Of a DNA stretch of 29,648 nucleotides, positions 24,055 to 29,648 are shown piece by piece. Origin of the DNA: an uncultured Blautia sp. (GTDB taxonomy: Bacteria; Bacillota; Clostridia; Lachnospirales; Lachnospiraceae). The stretch is from positions 1 through 29,648 of the forward strand of contig URXG01000026.1 in the NCBI GenBank assembly GCA_900551715.1, given 5' to 3'. The first letter of the stretch is position 1; every line of letters starts with the position of its first letter. The notes beneath the pieces are model-generated. The model ran no database searches, was not told the DNA's origin, and was given only the letters and a program-made list of their open reading frames with translations. A program made the position numbers and the translations under genes.

Positions 24055-24864
24055 TCAGTCCAGCTGCTGATGGGCTTCCTTTACTACAGTTTCCGGATCT
24101 TTGGAAAGACAGGACTGTACTTCTGCCCCTTCTGGTTTTTTCTGAAGGTGAAGCAGATATTCAATATTTCCTTCCGGTCCTTTTATGGGAGAAAAGGAAA
24201 GATGCTCCGGCTCCAGTGCAATGCTCATTGCATAATCCATGACTTTCTCGATAACTTCCAGATGAACAGCAGGATCACGTACAACGCCTTTCTTGCCAAC
24301 TTTTTCTCTGCCTGCCTCAAACTGGGGTTTGATGAGACAGACAATCTCCCCTTCTTCTGTCAGAAGATTCCTTACTGGAAGAAGTACCTTGGTAAGGGAA
24401 ATAAAAGATACATCAATAGAAGAAAAATCTGCCGGTTCTTCCAGGTTTTCCGGTACTACATAACGGATATTGGTTTTTTCCATACAGACAACTCTGGGAT
24501 CATTACGAAGTCCCCAGTCCAGCTGACCATATCCTACATCTATGGAGTATACTTTGGTAGCTCCGTTCTGAAGCATACAATCTGTAAATCCACCGGTAGA
24601 TGCTCCTACATCCATACAGACTTTGTCTGTAAGAGAAACTCCAAAATTATTCATGGCTTTCTCCAGTTTCAGCCCGCCTCTGCTTACATAGGGAAGTGTA
24701 TTTCCACGTACTTCAATCTTTACAGTCTCCTGAAACATGGTTCCTGCTTTATCTTCTTTCTGTCCGTCCACATATACCTCTCCGGACATGATATATGCTT
24801 TTGCTTTTTCTCTGGAAGGTGCCAGTGCACGTTCCACCATCAAAAGATCCAGTCTCTTTTTCAT
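24055..24864 (-). CDS. tlyA: TlyA-family 2'-O rRNA methyltransferase (annotated hemolysin family)
   Basis: 269-residue protein with an N-terminal S4 RNA-binding domain (1-60, MKKRLDLLMVERALAPSREK) and an FtsJ/RrmJ-type Rossmann methyltransferase. The SAM motif DVGASTGGFTDC is at 85-96, and a K-D-K-E tetrad fits K66, D151, K179 and E235. Known TlyA proteins methylate ribosomal RNA (16S C1409 and, in some, 23S C1920) and affect capreomycin sensitivity. The name hemolysin is historical. Its ATG overlaps the dxs stop by 4 nt. The C-terminal 30 residues are charged and not conserved. Confidence 0.92.
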   Translation of the reverse strand: MKKRLDLLMVERALAPSREKAKAYIMSGEVYVDGQKEDKAGTMFQETVKIEVRGNTLPYVSRGGLKLEKAMNNFGVSLTDKVCMDVGASTGGFTDCMLQNGATKVYSIDVGYGQLDWGLRNDPRVVCMEKTNIRYVVPENLEEPADFSSIDVSFISLTKVLLPVRNLLTEEGEIVCLIKPQFEAGREKVGKKGVVRDPAVHLEVIEKVMDYAMSIALEPEHLSFSPIKGPEGNIEYLLHLQKKPEGAEVQSCLSKDPETVVKEAHQQLD

Positions 24865-26723
24865 TTCTGTTCCTCGTATTCTTCTATCGCACTCAGAATA
24901 TCTGGTGCTGACAGACCTATTTTGGCACGAAGACTTTCTACATCTCCATGCTCTACAAAACGGTTCCAGACAGCCAGAGGCAATACTCTGACTTCCGGAT
25001 GACAGGCTTCCATATAAGCTGCCACATGTTCTCCAAATCCACCATTTTTGACATTTTCTTCTACCGTTACAAAAAGTTTATGATCGGCTGCCAGCTCATC
25101 CAGCAACGCTGTATCCAATGGTTTGATAAATCTGGCGTTGACAAAGGTGGGATTTTCCCCTCTGGCTTTCATTTCTTTATAAACCTGATCACAGACAGCT
25201 ATCATACTGCCTGCTGAAAGAATCGTTGTGTCTTTTCCCCGGAAAAGGACTTCGCTCCTACCATACTCTACCGGTGTGGCAAACTCTTTCCGTCCCTGCC
25301 ATGCACTTCCTCTTGGATAGCGGATGGCAACCGGTCCCTTTGCTTCCACAGCGAACTCCAGCATCTGTGCCAGTTCCCACTGATTCTTTGGTGCCATAAC
25401 CGTCATATTGGGCATCATGGTCATATAAGACAGGTCAAAACATCCCTGATGGGTCTCTCCATCTGCGCCTACCAGCCCGGCCCGGTCTATTGCAAAGATC
25501 ACATGAAGATTCTGCATACATACATCATGAAGTATCTGGTCTACAGCTCTCTGGAGAAATGAAGAATAAATGGCAACTACCGGTATTATTCCTCCCAGCG
25601 CCAGACCTGCTGCAAAAGATACTGCATGTTCCTCTGCAATTCCCACATCAAAAAGGCGATCCGGGAATTCGTTCTCGAATTTCTTAAGGCCTGTGCCTTC
25701 TTTCATGGCAGCTGTGATCCCTACCAGCCTGGGATGAGTTCTTCCAAGCTTTACCATAGTATCTGCAAAAACATCTGTATAGGTTGGTACTGTCTTTACA
25801 GAAAGCTGCTTGCCCGTGCTGATATCAAAAGGTCCTGTTCCATGAAATCTGTCCGGATGTCTTCTTGCCGGTTCGTATCCTCTGCCCTTCTCTGTAAGCA
25901 CATGGACGATCACCGGTCCTTCAACTCTTTTCGCCTCGTTAAAGAGCTTCATCATCTGACGCATATTGTGTCCGTCCACAGGTCCCAGATAAGTAAGTCC
26001 CATATTCTCAAAAAGCATTCCGGGAATGATCAGCTGTTTGATACCGCTCTTGGTCTTGCGCATGGTATCCACCAGAGCTGTACCTACTCTGGGAACTTTC
26101 TTGAGAGTCTTGGTAACGCCCAGTTTCATTCCTGTATATACTTCAGCTGTACGAAGCGCACTTAAATAAGAGGACATTCCTCCTACGTTTTTGGAAATAG
26201 ACATATTGTTGTCATTCAGTACAATAATGAAATTAGTCTTAAGTTCTGCTGCATTATTCAGTGCTTCATAAGCCATTCCGCCAGTCAGTGCCCCATCTCC
26301 GATCACAGACACCACATGATATTTCTGCCCCTGCAGATCTCTGGCTCTTACATAGCCCAAACCTGCGGAAATAGAATTGGAACTGTGTCCTGCATCGAAC
26401 GCATCACAGTCACTTTCGCTTCTTTTGGGGAATCCACTCATACCACCTTCTTTGCGAAGATTCTTGAATCCGTCTTTTCTTCCTGTAAGAATCTTGTGTG
26501 TATACGCCTGGTGCCCTACATCCCAGACGATCTTGTCCTGCGGAAGTTCCAGTACATTATGAAGTGCCAGTGTCAGTTCCACAACTCCCAGATTAGAGGC
26601 AAGGTGTCCGCCTGTATGGCTGACGGATTCTATCAGAAACTGTCTGATTTCTTCGGCAAGCTGTGGAAAATCTGCTAAGGCTATTTTGTGAATATCGTTG
26701 GGCTTATTGATTTTTTCCAGCAT
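24861..26723 (-). CDS. dxs: 1-deoxy-D-xylulose-5-phosphate synthase
   Basis: 620-residue thiamine-diphosphate enzyme for the first step of the MEP isoprenoid pathway: pyruvate plus glyceraldehyde-3-phosphate gives DXP. The TPP and Mg motif GDGALTGGMAYEALNNA is at 142-158. DVGHQAY has H71, GIAEEHAVSFAAG has the catalytic E364, THQGCFDLSYM and YPRGSAW bind substrate, and the C-terminal transketolase domain is complete. Length is standard. It lies 16 bp after ispA and overlaps tlyA, so flux enzymes at both ends of short-chain isoprenoid synthesis are made together. Confidence 0.98.
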   Translation of the reverse strand: MLEKINKPNDIHKIALADFPQLAEEIRQFLIESVSHTGGHLASNLGVVELTLALHNVLELPQDKIVWDVGHQAYTHKILTGRKDGFKNLRKEGGMSGFPKRSESDCDAFDAGHSSNSISAGLGYVRARDLQGQKYHVVSVIGDGALTGGMAYEALNNAAELKTNFIIVLNDNNMSISKNVGGMSSYLSALRTAEVYTGMKLGVTKTLKKVPRVGTALVDTMRKTKSGIKQLIIPGMLFENMGLTYLGPVDGHNMRQMMKLFNEAKRVEGPVIVHVLTEKGRGYEPARRHPDRFHGTGPFDISTGKQLSVKTVPTYTDVFADTMVKLGRTHPRLVGITAAMKEGTGLKKFENEFPDRLFDVGIAEEHAVSFAAGLALGGIIPVVAIYSSFLQRAVDQILHDVCMQNLHVIFAIDRAGLVGADGETHQGCFDLSYMTMMPNMTVMAPKNQWELAQMLEFAVEAKGPVAIRYPRGSAWQGRKEFATPVEYGRSEVLFRGKDTTILSAGSMIAVCDQVYKEMKARGENPTFVNARFIKPLDTALLDELAADHKLFVTVEENVKNGGFGEHVAAYMEACHPEVRVLPLAVWNRFVEHGDVESLRAKIGLSAPDILSAIEEYEEQK

Positions 26724-26739
26724 CCTTCGTATCCTTCTT

Positions 26740-27627
26740 TCACTTCCTGCGGCTGGCCATTTCCAAGATCAGCTCATTCAGGAATTCGTTTTTGTAATTC
26801 AGATTATTCAGTACTTTCAAAGCATTTTCGGAAAGTGTCTTTACCTGCCTGGACGCTTCTTCTACGCCAAAAAGAGTCACATAAGTGACTTTATTGTTCT
26901 TTTCATCACTGCGTACAGGCTTGCCCAGTTCCTGACTGGTACTGGTCACATCCAGAATATCGTCCTGGATCTGAAAAGCCAGTCCGATATCAGACGCTGC
27001 CTTCTCCACCAATGCAGTCTCTTCTTTATCTGCACCTGCAAGAACAGCCCCGCACATCATAGAAGCTTCTATCAATGCCGAGGTTTTGTGTTTGTATATA
27101 TAGTCCAGCATTTCTCTGGTAATGGGCTTACCATCATTCTCCACGTCTACACTCTGTCCGCCCAGCATACCATAAAGCCCTGTTTTGGATGACATGATCC
27201 TCAGAGCCTCTGCTACCTTTTCTTTGTCAGAAGTCATCCCAAATGCCTGAAACATGGTCTCATAAGCATAATTCAGAAGTGCCACTCCACTCAGAACACC
27301 CATGGCTTCTCCGTATACTTTGTGGGTGGTAAGACGTCCTCTTCTGTAATCGTCATTATCAATAGCCGGAAGATCATCGTGGATCAGAGAATGTGTGTGG
27401 ATCATCTCAATTCCTGCCATAAAAGGCTCTGCAAGAGCTTCCACTTCTCCAAAAAGACGGCTGGTCTCAAGAAGAAGCACCGGTCTCAGCCTCTTGCCGC
27501 CGGCACACATACTGTAATTCATTGCCTCTGCCATGGATCTGGCAAATCCTTCTTCTTTCGGCAGAAAACGACGGATCACGTCTTCTGCATAATCTGTTCT
27601 GATTTTTAGTTCGTTCTTAAAATTCAT
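26740..27627 (-). CDS. ispA: Farnesyl diphosphate synthase (polyprenyl synthetase family)
   Basis: About 295 residues. It condenses isopentenyl and dimethylallyl diphosphates to farnesyl diphosphate, the base for undecaprenyl lipids. The first Asp-rich motif is DDLPAIDNDD (84-93), with the two-residue insertion of bacterial type II FPP synthases, and the second is FQIQDDILD. GGKRLRP near residue 43 binds diphosphate. Several starts are possible: ATG at 27645, 27639 or 27627. I chose 27627 because MNFKNELK is the usual family start, but none has a strong ribosome site, and the overlap with xseB (11 nt) suggests coupling. Geranylgeranyl synthase activity cannot be excluded. Confidence 0.93.
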   Translation of the reverse strand: MNFKNELKIRTDYAEDVIRRFLPKEEGFARSMAEAMNYSMCAGGKRLRPVLLLETSRLFGEVEALAEPFMAGIEMIHTHSLIHDDLPAIDNDDYRRGRLTTHKVYGEAMGVLSGVALLNYAYETMFQAFGMTSDKEKVAEALRIMSSKTGLYGMLGGQSVDVENDGKPITREMLDYIYKHKTSALIEASMMCGAVLAGADKEETALVEKAASDIGLAFQIQDDILDVTSTSQELGKPVRSDEKNNKVTYVTLFGVEEASRQVKTLSENALKVLNNLNYKNEFLNELILEMASRRK

Positions 27628-27847
27628 GCAATGTTCCATCTTCATCCATCTGGAGCATCTTTTTTTCTACTGTATCCAGTCTGCTGCTGCAGAATTTCAG
27701 AAGCTCCATTCCTTCTTTATAGAAACGAAAAGAGTCTTCCAGTGAAGTACTGCTGTCCTCCAGCTTCTGTGCCAGAGCTTCCAGTTCCTGAAAAGCCTCT
27801 TCGATTGTTTTTTCTTTTTCCGTATCCTGCATCTGTGATTCTGTCAT
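27617..27847 (-). CDS. xseB: Exodeoxyribonuclease VII small subunit
   Basis: 76-residue helical protein that joins XseA in the single-strand exonuclease VII. It has the family core TIEEAFQELEALAQKLEDSS, then SLEDSFRFYKEGMELLKFC. The first 13 residues are a charged, poorly conserved lead. Its start overlaps the xseA stop by 4 nt, and its end overlaps ispA, the conserved clostridial order. Confidence 0.95.
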   Translation of the reverse strand: MTESQMQDTEKEKTIEEAFQELEALAQKLEDSSTSLEDSFRFYKEGMELLKFCSSRLDTVEKKMLQMDEDGTLHEF

Positions 27848-29055
27848 ATATTCCAGTTTTCCTTCCTGCTGTTTACAACTTCTGCCTCTATCACACCGTC
27901 TGTAACTGATATCTCAAGAAATTCCCCTTTCTGTACCTGACTGGTACTGGTAACCGCCTTACCTTCTCTGTCCGTTACAAAAGAATATCCCTGATTCAGT
28001 TTATTTAGTGGCGAAAGTCCCTTATATCTTTCCAGATAAAGACTCAGAGTATGCCTGTCTGTTTTTATTTTTTCTTTCATGGCACCCCTCAGTTCTTCCT
28101 CCAGATCTACAAGTCTCTGACGATTATCCCGAAGGCGTGTAGCCGGACTTAAATAGTCCATTTTCATCTGGTACTGCTTCAGGTAAGCTCTCAGGATATC
28201 CAGTTTGTTCTGCATACTTCTCTGTAATCTGTCCTGATAGTCCTGGCAGCTCCTGATGATCTGTCTGAAATCATCCACTGCCAGCTCTGCTGCTGCAGAA
28301 GGTGTAGGTGCACGCATGTCTGCCACAAAATCTGCAATGGTAAAATCTGTTTCATGTCCCACCGCTGAGATCACAGGTGTATTACATTCAAAGATCGCCC
28401 TGGCTACTTTTTCTTCATTAAAGGCCCAGAGATCCTCAATAGAACCACCACCTCTGCCCACAATGATCACATCCACGCCGGCCTGATCCAGCATTCGGAT
28501 ACCCTGGACAATACTGTCAGCAGCACCTTCGCCCTGAACCAGTGCGGGATAAAGAATAATCTGAAGATACGGATTCCGTCTCAGAGAAATATTGCGAATG
28601 TCCTGTACTGCAGCTCCTGCAGGTGCTGTCACTACACCCAGTCTGTGGATAAAATGTGGAATTGGCTGCTTGTACTCCTGGGCAAACATCCCCATCTCTT
28701 CAAGTTCTTCCTTCAACGCAAGAAAGCGTTCATAAAGGGCACCGGCTCCCTCCAGAGTGATTTCCCTGGCATAAAGCTGATAACGTCCGTCTCGTTCATA
28801 CACATCTACAGAACCACCTGCAACTACCTTGTCTCCGTTTTTCATACGGAAGGCAAGTCCACGTCTCTGTCCTGCAAACATCACACAGGACAGAACACCG
28901 GTCTCATCCTTCAGCGAAAAATAGATGTGACCGCTTGGGTGATATTTACAGTTGGATACTTCCCCCTTGACGTATACCTTTTGCAGAACAAAATCCTGTG
29001 TGAACATATTTTTGACGTAACGGTTCACCTGCCCTACGGAATATATGTTTTTCAT
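27844..29055 (-). CDS. xseA: Exodeoxyribonuclease VII large subunit
   Basis: 403-residue catalytic subunit that degrades single-stranded DNA from either end. An N-terminal OB fold (about 1-100) carries GEVSNCKYHPSGHIYFSLKD. The catalytic core includes VVTAPAGAAVQDI, VGRGGGSIEDLWAFN and AVGHETDFTIADFVAD..RAPTPSAAAE. A coiled-coil region (about 260-340) precedes the C-terminal domain LSPLNKLNQGYSFV. Its ATG follows directly on the nusB stop codon (TAAATG), and xseB overlaps its end. Length is slightly short but normal for Clostridia. Confidence 0.96.
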   Translation of the reverse strand: MKNIYSVGQVNRYVKNMFTQDFVLQKVYVKGEVSNCKYHPSGHIYFSLKDETGVLSCVMFAGQRRGLAFRMKNGDKVVAGGSVDVYERDGRYQLYAREITLEGAGALYERFLALKEELEEMGMFAQEYKQPIPHFIHRLGVVTAPAGAAVQDIRNISLRRNPYLQIILYPALVQGEGAADSIVQGIRMLDQAGVDVIIVGRGGGSIEDLWAFNEEKVARAIFECNTPVISAVGHETDFTIADFVADMRAPTPSAAAELAVDDFRQIIRSCQDYQDRLQRSMQNKLDILRAYLKQYQMKMDYLSPATRLRDNRQRLVDLEEELRGAMKEKIKTDRHTLSLYLERYKGLSPLNKLNQGYSFVTDREGKAVTSTSQVQKGEFLEISVTDGVIEAEVVNSRKENWNI

Positions 29056-29592
29056 TTAATTGTTGCTTTCTTCGGAATCTGTCTTCTTTTCTTCAGTAGC
29101 AGCTTTCTTTGGATCCTTTTTGGATCGGATGATGATTTTGGCTGAATGTGTAGGACGATGTGGTTTCCTGGTTTCTTTGCCATCGTCTTTTTTGCCGCTG
29201 GCGATCTTGCCCAGAACACCGTTGACAAAAGAACCTGAATCATCTCCGCCAAATGACTTGGCAAGCTCTACTGCCTCGTTGATGGCTACTCCTGTAGGAA
29301 TATCTTCATCAAATTTCATCTCGTATACTGCCAGACGCAGTGCTGTCAGATCCACACGATTCATACGAGTGGTCTTCCAGCCCCGGCTGAAATCATTCAG
29401 TACCTGATCGATCTCATCCAGATGTTCCAGGATATGGCTGTATTTTGCCTGCATTGCCTCCTGGTCTTTCTCGTCCAGCTCTCCAAGTCCTTCAAAATAC
29501 ATAGAAAGCTGCTGTGACATCTCTGTCTCTGTATTGAACTGTGTCATAAACAGCAGTTTAAAAATATGTTCTCTCTGTTCCCTTCTTCGCAT
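29056..29592 (-). CDS. nusB: Transcription antitermination factor NusB, with charged C-terminal tail
   Basis: 178-residue RNA-binding protein that forms the rRNA antitermination complex with NusE (S10). The all-helical NusB fold is seen from MRRREQREHIFKLLFM to the family end motif AINEAVELAKSFGGDDSGSFVNGVLGKI. After about residue 134 comes a tail of about 45 residues rich in Lys, Glu, Ser and Thr that most NusB proteins (130-150 residues) lack. AGGAGG stands before the ATG. A hairpin with a U-tract lies just upstream. It is the first identified gene of the long operon ending in recN. Confidence 0.94.
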   Translation of the reverse strand: MRRREQREHIFKLLFMTQFNTETEMSQQLSMYFEGLGELDEKDQEAMQAKYSHILEHLDEIDQVLNDFSRGWKTTRMNRVDLTALRLAVYEMKFDEDIPTGVAINEAVELAKSFGGDDSGSFVNGVLGKIASGKKDDGKETRKPHRPTHSAKIIIRSKKDPKKAATEEKKTDSEESNN

Positions 29593-29607
29593 AAGTCCTC
29601 CTATATA

Positions 29608-29636
29608 GAAAAAAGGAAAGGTTTACTTTCCTTTTT
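29608..29636 (-). terminator. Hairpin with U-tract upstream of nusB
   Basis: AAAAAGGAAAG and CTTTCCTTTTT form a perfect 11-bp stem with a 5-nt loop on the minus strand, ending in a T-run. It covers the probable stop codon of the gene upstream. It could end that gene or partly attenuate the nusB operon. Confidence 0.7.
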
Positions 29637-29648
29637 CGTTCTCCATAT
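29623..29648 (-). CDS. Possible 3' end of the gene upstream of nusB
   Basis: The minus strand reads in one frame MENEKGK then TAA at 29623-29625, inside the terminator loop. In Clostridia an Asp23/Gls24-family gene often stands here, but eight codons are too few to identify it. Confidence 0.3.

Noticed and set aside
23737..25002. 421-codon plus-strand frame across nadK, tlyA and dxs
   Set aside because: It is antisense to three certain genes in an overlapping operon and is rich in Cys, Phe and Ser, as is typical of shadow frames.

Overview
The window reads as a piece of chromosome from an anaerobic, endospore-forming Clostridia, most likely a Lachnospiraceae gut bacterium (Blautia/Dorea/Ruminococcus-like). 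The evidence is the sporulation set (spo0A, spoIVB, a SpoIIM protein, a SpoVB-type flippase), a NifS/NifU iron-sulfur operon led by an IscR-type Rrf2 repressor, low-to-moderate GC, strong AGGAGG ribosome sites and the familiar clostridial order nusB-xseA-xseB-ispA-dxs-tlyA-nadK-argR-recN-spoIVB-spo0A. The genus cannot be fixed from the sequence alone.

Layout. Positions 1-517 hold the 5' half of gapA (minus strand), whose predicted mRNA begins with a stem-loop. Positions 762-3756 (plus) carry a PHP-family phosphatase and a GH13 amylosucrase-type enzyme with an unusual tandem-repeat N-terminus. They end at a bidirectional terminator shared with the opposing operon. Positions 3831-8463 (minus) are iscR-nifS-nifU plus a CtpE/Exp7-type P-type ATPase that overlaps the end of nifU. 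The promoter and a candidate repressor site lie at 8478-8541. Positions 8589-11092 (plus) are a SpoVB-type flippase and a DAHP synthase.

From 11145 to the right edge all genes are on the minus strand: xerD, spoIIM, rny, then about 450 bp without a gene and an integrase remnant, recX-recA with an SOS box, glgA, spo0A, spoIVB, and the long gene-overlapping operon recN-argR-nadK-tlyA-dxs-ispA-xseB-xseA-nusB. The last bases probably hold the tail of one more gene upstream of nusB.

How the genes work together. The isc genes build Fe-S clusters and probably autoregulate through IscR. recA, recX, recN, xseAB and xerD cover DNA repair and chromosome-dimer resolution. dxs and ispA start isoprenoid and undecaprenyl-lipid synthesis. 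Spo0A and SpoIVB control entry into sporulation and the forespore-to-mother-cell signal. glgA and the amylosucrase-type enzyme both make alpha-glucan, from ADP-glucose and from sucrose respectively, but they are not in one operon.

Most of the window is ordinary conserved chromosome. I did not find a convincing new multi-gene system. The parts most worth a second look are the 30-bp tandem repeat in the amylosucrase gene, the foreign-looking segment between recX and rny (integrase fragment plus a folded dyad), the P-type ATPase coupled to the isc operon, the paired Spo0A-box-like sites before the DAHP synthase gene, and the 5'-terminal hairpin of gapA.
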